Below, piece after piece: positions 1-8,400 of a DNA stretch of 64,000 nucleotides. Where the stretch lies: positions 47,186-111,185 of the IMG/VR virus record IMGVR_UViG_3300037189_015965. One strand, written 5' to 3'. The position numbers and the translations under genes are program-made. How positions within the stretch are numbered: the first letter of the stretch is position 1; the number at the start of each line of letters is the position of its first letter. Source of the DNA: a virus. The notes beneath the pieces are model-generated. The model had not been told where the DNA came from. It searched no databases and saw nothing but the letters and a program-made list of their open reading frames with translations.

Positions 1-97
1 CATCTTCTTGGGCAGACATTTGGCTAATAAGGTCTTGTGCCATATCAATATATGGGCAAGTATTATCTGGAATGATGGGCGGTTTGCTTGATGCCAT
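1..97 (-). CDS. Partial hypothetical protein (N-terminus only)
   Basis: Reading leftward from an ATG at 97, an open frame begins MASSKPPIIPDNTCPYIDMA and runs off the window edge, so only 32 residues are visible. An AAAGGATA stretch lies upstream as a possible ribosome-binding site. It continues the leftward gene direction of the neighbouring tRNA and HTH gene. No family can be assigned from this fragment. Confidence 0.5.
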   Translation of the reverse strand, partial: MASSKPPIIPDNTCPYIDMAQDLISQMSAQED

Positions 98-152
98 CCT
101 ATAACTATATATCCTTTTAAATTGCGTGTCAATGTCATAATAATGTTATTTT

Positions 153-226
153 TGGCATCAGTGCAAGGACTCGAACCCTGAATAACGGTTTTGGAGACCG
201 CTGTGTTACCATTACACCACACTGAT
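153..226 (-). tRNA. tRNA-Trp (anticodon CCA)
   Basis: The minus strand folds as a full cloverleaf. The seven-base acceptor stem is ATCAGTG with CACTGAT, and the anticodon stem GCGGT/ACCGT carries the loop CTCCAAA, giving anticodon CCA. The T loop is TTCGAGT. The discriminator is G and the 3' CCA is encoded (positions 153-155). It lies just downstream of the terminator of the HTH gene and probably supplements host tRNA-Trp during late translation. Confidence 0.93.
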
Positions 227-239
227 AGAAAAACAGAAA

Positions 240-262
240 AAGGGGCGGAAGCCGCCCCTCTT
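240..262 (-). terminator. Rho-independent terminator after the HTH gene
   Basis: On the minus strand AGGGGCGG, a CTT loop and CCGCCCCT form an 8-bp GC-rich hairpin followed by TTTTCTGTTTTT. It sits directly downstream of the leftward HTH gene and separates it from tRNA-Trp. Confidence 0.85.
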
Positions 263-289
263 TAATCTTGAAATTATATAATAATATAA

Positions 290-556
290 TTAGATGCGAA
301 CGCCTGCATCCATGAGAGCCCGCATACCAGCTGCGACGATCTCACGTGAAGGAGTGCCAAGACGATACTTCTTGGTTACTTCACCCTTTGCAGTCTTATA
401 CTCATTGAGATAAACTGCATAACCCTTGAGACGGATTGCAGAAATAGCTGCATGTGGATTGGCAACGCCAAAACGGGCAGAAATCTGCTTTGCGGTGAGC
501 AACTCACCAGACTTAAGGGCTTCAAGAACACGGTCTGTATTTGATACGATAGTCAT
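290..556 (-). CDS. Small helix-turn-helix protein
   Basis: An 88-residue protein beginning MTIVSNTDRVLEALK. Residues about 17-45 (LLTAKQISARFGVANPHAAI) read as a helix-turn-helix, followed by a basic strand-like wing (KGYAVYLNEYK...KKYRLG), i.e. a winged-helix fold. The C-terminal GTPSREIVAAGMRAL segment recurs in small HTH proteins of T4-like phages. I start at 556 rather than the ATG at 571 because the upstream ATG overlaps GGAGAAA, which then serves as ribosome-binding site. It has its own early-type promoter (607-634) and terminator, so it is a single-gene unit. A transcriptional or DNA-binding role is inferred; no target is visible. Confidence 0.82.
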   Translation of the reverse strand: MTIVSNTDRVLEALKSGELLTAKQISARFGVANPHAAISAIRLKGYAVYLNEYKTAKGEVTKKYRLGTPSREIVAAGMRALMDAGVRI

Positions 557-577
557 AGTTACTTTCTCCATAAAAAG

Positions 578-594
578 GACGACACCATGTCGTC
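578..594 (-). promoter_or_regulatory. 5' leader hairpin of the HTH gene
   Basis: GACGACA and TGTCGTC form a perfect 7-bp hairpin with a 3-nt loop between promoter and start codon. It is followed by CTTTTT and then ATGGAGAAA. It could be an attenuator or a stabilising 5' hairpin; the short T run leaves both open. Confidence 0.55.
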
Positions 595-606
595 ATCAAC
601 ATATGC

Positions 607-634
607 ATAATAGCACAACCGTATAATAAGTCAA
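607..634 (-). promoter_or_regulatory. Early sigma70-like promoter (HTH gene)
   Basis: Minus strand TTGACT (629-634), a 16-bp spacer and TATTAT (607-612), preceded by TGC, an extended -10. It matches the recurrent early promoter form in this window. Confidence 0.75.
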
Positions 635-810
635 GAAAAAAATGCACGAAAATCAAAAAAAGTTTGCACAAATTTTAGGCAATTTTTTGGTAAAAATGTC
701 AAAATATTGACACTCCCACCCCATTTTTCACCGCCGAAACCACCTATTCAGCCATTTGGCCCAAGTACTGGTCGGTGGGTATCCTTATGCAAAGGGGATA
801 CCGTCCTGAA
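635..810. other. Intergenic stretch with inverted repeats, no convincing gene
   Basis: No gene is convincing between the HTH promoter and the next terminator. It contains TGTCAAAATATTGACA (697-712), a perfect 6-bp inverted repeat, and a GGTATCC/GGATACC repeat near 778-802. A 23-codon minus-strand frame starting MGWECQYFDIF is present but poorly supported. The local sequence is C/G-richer than the flanks and could hold an RNA element. Confidence 0.4.
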
Positions 811-844
811 AATAAAAAAACCCCCGAAACTTTCGCTTCGGGGG
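811..844 (-). terminator. Rho-independent terminator after the small ORF
   Basis: On the minus strand CCCCCGAA pairs with TTCGGGGG across an 8-nt loop and is followed by TTTTTTTATTTT. It closes the small transcription unit that starts near 1000. Confidence 0.88.
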
Positions 845-873
845 CTAAGTGCATACACTAATGTGCGTTCACA

Positions 874-954
874 TTAGGCACACGCCCCCGTAATCCAGAA
901 ACCTTCTGGCATGCGGCAAATGATATAATCGTTATGTTTAGGCGTGTTAGTCAT
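874..954 (-). CDS. Very small ORF (26 aa) with its own promoter and terminator
   Basis: The frame encodes MTNTPKHNDYIICRMPEGFW followed by ITGACA and a stop. A GAGAG ribosome-binding site lies 6 nt before the ATG, an early promoter at 978-1005, and a strong terminator 30 nt past the stop. A gene this short is doubtful alone, but promoter, ribosome-binding site and terminator make it a complete unit. No family is recognised. Confidence 0.5.
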   Translation of the reverse strand: MTNTPKHNDYIICRMPEGFWITGACA

Positions 955-977
955 AATCACTCTCTGTTGTAGGTCTA

Positions 978-1005
978 TTTATACACGATAATTATATAAT
1001 GTCAA
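978..1005 (-). promoter_or_regulatory. Early sigma70-like promoter (26-aa ORF)
   Basis: Minus strand TTGACA (1000-1005), 16-bp spacer, TATAAA (978-983). The start of transcription is predicted about 970, just before the GAGAG ribosome-binding site. Confidence 0.75.
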
Positions 1006-1006
1006 G

Positions 1007-1046
1007 AAAAAAATAATGCCCTACAAAAAATAATTCTGTAGGGCAT
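1007..1046 (-). terminator. Terminator of pstS
   Basis: On the minus strand ATGCCCTACA and TGTAGGGCAT form a 10-bp hairpin, followed by TATTTTTTT. It starts 24 nt after the pstS stop. Confidence 0.85.
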
Positions 1047-1069
1047 ATTTTACAGTAATTTTATGTAAA

Positions 1070-1993
1070 TTACTTGACTACTGACCAAGCCTTTTTGCTT
1101 TCTGCCTTTTGTGCTGCAGTCAATGGAATATAGTCAAGTGCTTCTGCGTCCTTGTCATTTGCATAACCATATTCAAAGAACTTAATTGCCGCTTGAACTG
1201 CTTCTTTGTTATCATTTTCTTTGTTTAGAACAATGTAACTTGTAGCAACCATTGGCCAAGTTGTTTGGAAAGCCTTAAGACCAGGTGAAACCTTCTTACC
1301 ATCCTTGCCAATCATATCAGCAACAGTAAGATCATTTTGCTTGGCAAAAGCATATTCTACATAACCAATGGAACCATTTGTCTGGTAAACGTTGTTTGCA
1401 ACACCGTCATTACCCTTTGCTCCGATTGCACCGCCAACCCATTCAACAGTTTGACCAGTTCCATACTTCTTCTTCCAATCTTCATTGGCTTCTGTAAGAA
1501 ACTTTGTAAAATTCCAAGTTGTGCCACTACCATCAGCACGACGAATCTTGATAATTGGAAGGTCTGGAAGTTTTACACCTGAATTAAGGTCTGCAATTTC
1601 CTTGTCATTCCAACGACGAATCTTTTCACTATAAATTTTTGCAAGAATGTCTGTTGTTAATGTTAGATGGTCAACATCCTTAAGATTAATAATTGGAACA
1701 ATACCACCAACGATCATTGGGAATTGAACTTGACCTTTCTTTTCAAGGTCTTCTGGCTTTACTGGAATATCTGTAGCACCAAAATTTACTGTCTTTGCTT
1801 CAATTTGCTTGATACCTGCACCACTACCAATACCTTGATAATTAATGACATTACCAGTGGCCTTCTTATAACCTTCTGCCCACTTCATATAAATTGGTTG
1901 TGGGAAAGTAGCACCTGCACCTGTAACTTCTACTGCAAAAGCAGCAGTACTAATAAGTGTTGCGGCTGCAACAGCAATAAACCTAGTAAGCAT
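1070..1993 (-). CDS. pstS: Phosphate-binding periplasmic protein PstS
   Basis: A 307-residue homologue of PstS, the periplasmic receptor of the high-affinity PstSCAB phosphate ABC transporter. A classical Sec signal peptide covers residues 1-20 (ending STAAFA, then VEVTG). The mature start GAGATFPQPIYMKWA, the phosphate-site region (GIGSGAGIKQIEA, FGATDIPV) and RRADGSGTTWNFTKFL match the family. It is somewhat shorter than E. coli PstS (346 aa). Phage pstS genes are known from cyanophages and other aquatic myoviruses and are thought to raise phosphate uptake in infected cells. It is last in the minus-strand run after the methyltransferases but has its own Pho-box promoter at 2037-2054, an AGGAGAG ribosome-binding site and a terminator. 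Confidence 0.97.
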   Translation of the reverse strand: MLTRFIAVAAATLISTAAFAVEVTGAGATFPQPIYMKWAEGYKKATGNVINYQGIGSGAGIKQIEAKTVNFGATDIPVKPEDLEKKGQVQFPMIVGGIVPIINLKDVDHLTLTTDILAKIYSEKIRRWNDKEIADLNSGVKLPDLPIIKIRRADGSGTTWNFTKFLTEANEDWKKKYGTGQTVEWVGGAIGAKGNDGVANNVYQTNGSIGYVEYAFAKQNDLTVADMIGKDGKKVSPGLKAFQTTWPMVATSYIVLNKENDNKEAVQAAIKFFEYGYANDKDAEALDYIPLTAAQKAESKKAWSVVK

Positions 1994-2036
1994 ATTTCTC
2001 TCCTTTTAGTATGCTGACCTAATTTATCACACTAAT

Positions 2037-2054
2037 ATGACAGTATTATGACAA
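2037..2054 (-). promoter_or_regulatory. Pho box upstream of pstS
   Basis: The minus strand reads TTGTCATAATACTGTCAT, matching 17 of 18 positions of the enterobacterial/proteobacterial PhoB consensus (two CTGTCA-type half-sites 11 bp apart). It lies 44 nt before the pstS ATG. An extended -10-like TGTGATAAA follows 6 nt downstream, consistent with PhoB replacing the -35. The box overlaps the stop codon of the upstream hot-dog gene. Confidence 0.8.
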
Positions 2055-2411
2055 ACTACAAATAATCCAATCACCACTGCAATATTCCATATCACCACTT
2101 ATTTCCCAACTTATTTTAGAAATACGAAATTTTAATGGTGTATAGTTAAACGTTATGTTTACTGGTGTATCTGCAATAAGTGGATTACTAAATTTGCAAT
2201 CCATTTTAACAGTCATGCTATCGTTAAATATTAGTGAAAAGTTACCTAATTCTATCGCTATTTTAGACCATTGTGGTAACATGCTTAAAATCAATCCACC
2301 TTGCACAATACCACCTTCAACATGAATTGCGCTGTCATCGCCAGTTAAATTAGCAAAATCTAATACTTGTTGCTTTGTAACAATAATGGGAATGGTATGT
2401 GAAAGTGTCAT
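2046..2411 (-). CDS. MaoC-like hot-dog fold protein
   Basis: A 121-residue protein. Residues 11-43 (VTKQQVLDFANLTGDDSAIH then GGIVQGGLILSML) resemble the MaoC/R-hydratase signature, in which Asp and His (here D25 or D26, and H30) hydrate enoyl thioesters. The usual NP between GD and H is replaced by DSA and the spacing from His to the following Gly is shortened, so activity is uncertain. The rest reads as beta strands of a single hot-dog domain. Its start overlaps the upstream methyltransferase stop by 4 nt (ATGA), so the two are translationally coupled. A hot-dog protein is unusual in a phage; a fatty-acid or thioester role is only inferred. Confidence 0.75.
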   Translation of the reverse strand: MTLSHTIPIIVTKQQVLDFANLTGDDSAIHVEGGIVQGGLILSMLPQWSKIAIELGNFSLIFNDSMTVKMDCKFSNPLIADTPVNITFNYTPLKFRISKISWEISGDMEYCSGDWIICSLS

Positions 2412-3493
2412 TCAAATGTAAACAGATTACTGTCTAAACGTTGTTCAGGTGGATCAATGCGATCTTCTGCCAAATCAATATATTCTGGATTAAGTTCAAT
2501 TAAAGTAGCATTACGTCCAAGACGATTGCTTACCAATCCAGTTGTGCCACTGCCGCCAAATGGGTCTAATACCATACCATCTTTTGGGCAACCTGCTAAA
2601 ATACAAGGTTCAATCAAATCTGTTGGAAATGTGGCAAAATGTGCACCTTTATAAGGTTTTGTTGTGACAGTCCAAACACTACGCTTTTGTCGCATACCAT
2701 CATAGATTTTATATTCTGGTGGACGACCATTTACACCAAACTCTGCTTGACGTTCCGCACTGCCTTTTGCCGCTTTTGTACCAGCAGGTATTACACCTTC
2801 TTCTTTAATTGCTTCATGGTCAAAGTAATAATTCTTGCTTTTGCTTAACAAAAAGATATATTCATGTGCCTTTGTGCAACGGTCTTTCACACTTTCTGGC
2901 ATTGGGTTTGGTTTGTGCCAAATAATGTCTTGACGCAAATACCAACCATCGGCACGTAGAGCAAATGCTAACATCCATGGAATACCAATAAGGTCTTTGC
3001 TTTTAAGACCATCTAATTTATTATTACGACTTGGGCTGAAACTTGGCAAATCTTGGTCAGTTTTTGCTACACTTTGCTTAACAAATGCAGTTCCACTGCG
3101 ATAATTGTAATAACTATCACCAATGTTTACCCAAAGTGTGCCATCATCTTTAAGAACACGACGAACTTCACGGAATACTTCTACTAATTGTTGAATATAT
3201 TCTTCTGGTGTTTGTTCAAGACCAATCTGGTTATCACTTGAGGTTGCGCCACACTTTTCACAAGTTCCACGAAACTTGAATACATTACCACCTTGGTCAC
3301 GGTCAGCACGTTCACCGCCATGTGCGGCAATCTTTTCAACATGATCACAATTAGAATCACCACCACTCCATGTAGCAGTTTTGTAATCACGCAATCCATA
3401 ATAAGGTGGTGATGTTACACACATGTTTACACTTTCATCTGCCAATGTTTTCAAAACATCACGGCAATCACCTTGTAATATTTGGACGCCCAT
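2408..3493 (-). CDS. DNA methyltransferase, beta class (SPPY motif)
   Basis: A 361-residue S-adenosylmethionine-dependent DNA methyltransferase. The catalytic motif TSPPYYG lies near residues 27-33 and the AdoMet-binding motif LDPFGGSGTTG near the C-terminus, the order of beta-class enzymes. SPPY favours N4-cytosine, but N6-adenine is possible. Between them is an insert with Cys/His pairs (CDH, CEKCGA) that looks like a zinc ribbon. It begins within the TAATG overlap of the second methyltransferase upstream and shares its N-terminal pattern (ILQGDCRDVLKTL versus ILHGDCREQLKTL), so the two are paralogues. No restriction endonuclease is adjacent, which fits protection of phage DNA or marking rather than restriction. 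Confidence 0.93.
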   Translation of the reverse strand: MGVQILQGDCRDVLKTLADESVNMCVTSPPYYGLRDYKTATWSGGDSNCDHVEKIAAHGGERADRDQGGNVFKFRGTCEKCGATSSDNQIGLEQTPEEYIQQLVEVFREVRRVLKDDGTLWVNIGDSYYNYRSGTAFVKQSVAKTDQDLPSFSPSRNNKLDGLKSKDLIGIPWMLAFALRADGWYLRQDIIWHKPNPMPESVKDRCTKAHEYIFLLSKSKNYYFDHEAIKEEGVIPAGTKAAKGSAERQAEFGVNGRPPEYKIYDGMRQKRSVWTVTTKPYKGAHFATFPTDLIEPCILAGCPKDGMVLDPFGGSGTTGLVSNRLGRNATLIELNPEYIDLAEDRIDPPEQRLDSNLFTFE

Positions 3494-4722
3494 TATTCTT
3501 CCTCAAATAGATTATTGTATGTAGTAATTTTATCTTCAACTTGTGCTACCTTTTTTTCTACCACAGCAATTCGTGCTTTAGCAATTTCAACATATTCTTC
3601 ACTCATTTCAATACCAATAAAATTAAAACCTTCTAACACAGCACCACGACCAGTAGAACCACTGCCAGTAAATGGGTCTAGGACTGTTCCACCAGTTGGA
3701 GTGATCATTTTGCACAAATAACGCATTAAATCAGTAGGTTTTACAGTAGGATGTGTGTTTTTACGTATTGATGCACCACGTTGATATGCATTATCCGCAT
3801 CCTTTTTACGACCATCATTGGTCTTGCCACCTTCAAAATCATCTAAACCATCATTGCGGTCTGTATTATTTGCCTTCGCACAATAAAAAAACTTTTCCCA
3901 TTCTGTTTCTATGCTACCATCATGGATAAAGTTTGCTGGCCAACGACCTAATGGATTATCAACAAGTTCCGCTTTTGCTTCACTATCTGTTGTCCAAATA
4001 CCACCTCGTGGTGTAACCCACTTTTTTGCACCTTCTCCAACTCGTGATGCATCAATATTCAATGCACCGACACCCCATTGCAATACATTATCTGCAATAG
4101 TTTTTTCACTTATTGGCTTACGTGCAACACAAATTGGTTCATGTGATGGTTTAAGTGCTGTCCCCCAACCTTGCCACTTTTTTGCTTCTGGGGTTGCTGG
4201 TTCATCATAAATGATTCGTTCTGAGGTAGTTTCACTGGCATCATCTTTAATAATACCACCACTACGTGCGCCGCCGCTCCATACTCTACCACCAACAGTT
4301 CTTTCAGCACCAGCAGCATTGTCAATTGCCTTGCTTATATCATGATTCTTTGGAAATCCTGTTCCATAAACCCACATAATCTGGTCACGTATTTCAAAAC
4401 CAGCCAATCTAATTGCTGTGACACCTAAATCATAAGTTCTTGAACCAAAGAATGATAACATATGACCGCCTGGTTTAAGAACACGCAAACATTCACGCCA
4501 TACACTTGGTCCTGGAACAAAACTGTCCCAACTTTTACCCATAAAACCCTTGCCAGTATGTTCATAGTCATCACCATTTAACCAGTGACGAAGAACTTCT
4601 GTCATATCTGGTTCAACACTTAAACCATAAGGTGGATCAGTCACAATGCTATCAATGCTATTGTCGGGTAGAGTTTTGAGTTGTTCACGGCAGTCACCGT
4701 GCAGTATCTTTACATCAGCCAT
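3493..4722 (-). CDS. DNA methyltransferase, beta class (DPPY motif)
   Basis: A 409-residue DNA methyltransferase with DPPYGL at residues 29-34 and LDPFTGSGSTG near residue 350, the motif order of beta-class N6-adenine (or N4-cytosine) enzymes. The C-terminal FIGIEMSEEYVEIAKARI closes the AdoMet fold. It is first in a minus-strand run followed by the SPPY methyltransferase, the hot-dog protein and pstS. The start ATGGCTGATG has no clear ribosome-binding site; the region upstream holds AGTATAAAG, a possible -10. It is a tandem paralogue of the next gene with probably different specificity. Confidence 0.93.
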   Translation of the reverse strand: MADVKILHGDCREQLKTLPDNSIDSIVTDPPYGLSVEPDMTEVLRHWLNGDDYEHTGKGFMGKSWDSFVPGPSVWRECLRVLKPGGHMLSFFGSRTYDLGVTAIRLAGFEIRDQIMWVYGTGFPKNHDISKAIDNAAGAERTVGGRVWSGGARSGGIIKDDASETTSERIIYDEPATPEAKKWQGWGTALKPSHEPICVARKPISEKTIADNVLQWGVGALNIDASRVGEGAKKWVTPRGGIWTTDSEAKAELVDNPLGRWPANFIHDGSIETEWEKFFYCAKANNTDRNDGLDDFEGGKTNDGRKKDADNAYQRGASIRKNTHPTVKPTDLMRYLCKMITPTGGTVLDPFTGSGSTGRGAVLEGFNFIGIEMSEEYVEIAKARIAVVEKKVAQVEDKITTYNNLFEEE

Positions 4723-4765
4723 AATTTACTTTATACTTTTAATCCAATAAAGTCAAGAACTTTCA

Positions 4766-4773
4766 TATAAATA
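4766..4773 (+). promoter_or_regulatory. T4-type late promoter TATAAATA
   Basis: An exact match to the T4 late promoter octamer, 19 nt before the ATG at 4793. An AGAGGATT ribosome-binding site lies between them. It would drive the small virion proteins and the long tail fibre. Confidence 0.75.
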
Positions 4774-4792
4774 ACTGCAGAGGATTTAGAAG

Positions 4793-5089
4793 ATGCCATC
4801 AGCAACCATTATTACAGCAAATAATAGCACAAGTGGTCAAACACCTGCTATATCAAGCACAAGAGCAAAAGTTACTGCAAATGCCCACGTTCACTATCAA
4901 GTAGGTGCAAATCCAGTAGCATATGCTGGTAACTGCGATGTAATTCCTGCTGGAACTACAAGATTTATTAATATGGAAGGTCTTAATAATAAACTTGCGT
5001 TCATTACTGCAACTGGCACCGCAGAAGTAACCGTTGTAACAGTAGGTTATGTAGCAAGTAGTGCAATCCCACAAGTACAAAGTACGTAA
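4793..5089 (+). CDS. Small putative virion protein
   Basis: A 98-residue protein of low complexity rich in Thr, Ala and Val, with the strand-like segments AHVHYQVGANPVAYAGNCDV and AEVTVVTVGYVA. No signal peptide or known motif is visible. It is the first gene behind an exact late promoter and precedes the tail-fibre gene, so a structural or decoration role is inferred. The ATG follows AGAGGATTTAGAAG. Confidence 0.8.
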   Translation: MPSATIITANNSTSGQTPAISSTRAKVTANAHVHYQVGANPVAYAGNCDVIPAGTTRFINMEGLNNKLAFITATGTAEVTVVTVGYVASSAIPQVQST

Positions 5090-5098
5090 GGAATTATA

Positions 5099-5431
5099 AT
5101 GGAAGCCGCAGAACTAATTCGCAAGTTGATAGACGTTTTATCACAGATAAACCAACCAACAGCGCAACAACCACACGCAGAACTTACACCAGTAGTAGCA
5201 CCACAAGACCCATTTCCAGAAGATACACATACAAATAGTGAAACTGGCGGTGTAATGGTGCCACCATTGCAGCAAAAATTAGAACTTTTAAAGAAAGTTG
5301 CTGGCGAAGAAAGCATTTTTAATCAACCTGGTGACGAGGATGTTGAAGACGAGTTATCAATTATCAAGCGTAATGCAGGAATTCATCCTATCGCAGTGCA
5401 AGTTGCAAGTGAAGACACTGACCTAGAATAA
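5099..5431 (+). CDS. Hypothetical protein, acidic, late operon
   Basis: A 110-residue acidic protein: an N-terminal helix (MEAAELIRKLIDVLSQI), a Pro/Gln-rich linker, a second helix (PPLQQKLELLKKVAGEES) and an acidic tail (DEDVEDELSIIKRN). No family is assigned. Pattern and position (directly upstream of the fibre gene, late strand) suggest a virion or assembly protein. The ATG follows AAGGAATTATA. Confidence 0.78.
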   Translation: MEAAELIRKLIDVLSQINQPTAQQPHAELTPVVAPQDPFPEDTHTNSETGGVMVPPLQQKLELLKKVAGEESIFNQPGDEDVEDELSIIKRNAGIHPIAVQVASEDTDLE

Positions 5432-5445
5432 AAAGGAGTTAGGCG

Positions 5446-8400
5446 GTGACTATAAATCACGTTCAGGAACTATTCACCAGTAGAAATAACAACAGCAATG
5501 GTATGACCAGACTTGGTGAACTTGGGCGTATTTGGTATGATCCAATTACAAATACACTGCGTGTTGGCGATGGTCATACACCTGGTGGTGTTATCATCAG
5601 TGGTAATGGCAGTTCTTTTACATATCCAACAGTTTTAAGTGCATATACTAATGATGTTGGTTATATTACACAAACTACTATGCCACAAAACATTAGTTTC
5701 TTTAACAATGATTCGGCATATATTACAGCAGCAAGTATTCCGCATAATGTTAGCGCATTTTATAATGATGCCGCTTATCTTACTACAAGCACATTACCGC
5801 ATAATTTAAGTTATTATACTAATGATACCAATTATATTACTGCGGCAAGCATACCTGTAAATGTAAGTTATTTTGTAAATGATAGTGGATATCTTACTGC
5901 TGGCACACTACCACGTAATTTAAGTGGTTATAACAATGATGTTGGATTTCTTTATGCCAATGCACAGTTAAGTAACCAAAACCTTTATACTAATAGCAGT
6001 GTAGTATTCAGTAATCTAACTGTTGGTAATGTTGCTAATCTTGGTAATCTTTATATTAGTGATGAAACTATTGGCGGTTTAGTCAGCAATCGTGATATTA
6101 CGCTATTACCACTTGGCACTGGTTTAGTAAGTGTTCCTGGTATTAAAATCCCTGTTGGTAGTATCGTGCAAGGAAGTGCACCTATCACAGTTACAATTGC
6201 AAATCTCACACTTAACCAAGTATTAGATTATAGCACAAGCAGCAGTGATAACTTGAATATTGGTGATTATGGTATTACTAATGGTATAAGTGGTGCTGGC
6301 ACTGGTTGGTCAGTTTATCAAATGACTACAAATCCAGCACCAGCATTACAAGTTGGTGACCATATTACTGGAACTGGTGTTCCATATTTAAGTAATGTTT
6401 TGGCTATTGGAACTGGTGCTAATGCCAATGTTGTTATTACAAACCAAACTCTAAACAACCTATCAATTCCAACAAACGGCACAACAATATTCACAACACG
6501 TGATGTTGTAAATGCTGGCTTTAATATTACCACAGCAGCAAATACTGACGTATCTTTTGTTCCTGGCACTGGTGGTAGCACGGTTACAAGTAGCAGTATA
6601 TTACCATTTACAGATGATGTTTATGATCTTGGTAGTCCTGTAAAGCGTTGGCGTCACGTATGGGTAGGTGCTGGTACAATTTATGTGTTGGATGAAACAC
6701 TTGGAACTGACCAAACTATTGGCGCAAAGGATGGCAATCTTTATATTGGTGGCGGCACTGGTTTAACAGTTGGTAAATTTACACTATATGGCAATACAAT
6801 TGCTCTTGCAAGTCCAACAGAAGATTTTAATATTGGCACACAATTTGCCACTGGTAATCTAAACTTAAACCGCCCAGTGCAGGTGCTAAACTCACAAGCA
6901 AAACCAGCATTTAGAGTTGATAGAAATGGTTTAACAACTATTTTAGCACCTATTAGTCTTACAAATACACAAGCAGTGTTTAATATCAATGGTTCTGAAT
7001 CAGGTTATGCTCAACCACGTAATTTTAGTAACACTATGGTTCAGGTTACTGGTCAAGATAATGCCGTAAATCGTATTAGTTTTGATGCGTTTGGTTATGC
7101 AAGTGGGCAAAACTCTTATACTGCACTTGCTGCTCGTGCTGCCCGTGGTTCAGTTGATTCACCATCTACTACACAGGCTGGCGATACTATACTACGTTTA
7201 ACTGGTCAAGGTTGGACAGGCGGTGGTGCATTTGCTGGTAGTATTGTTCGTGTCAATTTAGAAGCCGCAGAAACATTTACAAGTAATTCATCTGTTGGCA
7301 CACGCATTACATTCCAAACTACGCCAACTGGTAGCAGCACTATTGGCACCACTGCAAGTTTTTACAGCAATGGTCTGGTTCTTGGAACTAACACTGGCGT
7401 TACATTTGCTGATAATACTCGCCAAACCACTGCATTTAATTCAACCAGTGCTGTTACAAGTTTAACTGCTGGTGCTGGTATCTATGTTACTGGTTCTACT
7501 GGTGCAGTCACTGTTGATAGCACTGGTATTCTTGGCGTTAATGGCACAGCAAACCAAATCAATGTTACTAATGTTGGTAATGTTGTTACATTAAGTTTAC
7601 CACAAAACATTGGCACAAATAGTAACGTAACATTTGCTAACCTAACTGTAAGCAATCTTACTGTTCTTGGCAATACATATAGTATTCAACCTGCTGTAAC
7701 AGTAGGCACAGTGCTTTATCTTGGTAATACTGCTAATACACTATCAGCAATAAGTGGTGGTGGTATTGTTTTAGGTAATGTTGCAAGTGGTATAAGCAAA
7801 TATATTAAGTATGACCAAGCAAGTGATAGTTGGCTTGTAGATGGTGGCACAACTGGTATTACTACTGGTAATTTAAATGCAAGTAATGTAAGTGCAACAT
7901 TTGGTTATTTCACTGACGCTGGTCACTTTGGTGCCGCATATATTGGTTATGATTATCCTAATGCTGATTTACAAATAGACAGTAATATCAATGCTTATAG
8001 TCAAGTTGTTCATACAAACCATTATAAAGGTGGCAGTGCATCTACTGACTTTGTTGCAGAAAATGATATTGGCACTGATGGTGCAAACTATATCGATATG
8101 GGTATAAACAGCAGTGTTTATAATGATCCAAATTATAACATTGGTGGTGCTAATGATGGTTACCTATACGTAAATGGTGGTAATCTATCACTTGGAACAC
8201 AAACTGCTAACACAGCATTGGTATTCCACGTTGGTAATACTACAATTGGCGCAAGAGTTGGTTATGTTACTAATGTTGCTTGGTATATGAGCAATGTAGT
8301 TGCAACTGGACTTTATGCTAACACCAAGAATCTTACAGAAGATACAAACCAATTCTTTACAACAGCACGTGCTCGCAGTTCTATAAGTGCGGCTGGCAGT

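Noticed and set aside
4741-4792. A third ribosome-binding-site hairpin at 4793 (AATCC with GGATT)
   Set aside because: Only 5 bp with a 36-nt loop; too weak compared with the 9-bp repeats at 25845 and 29242.
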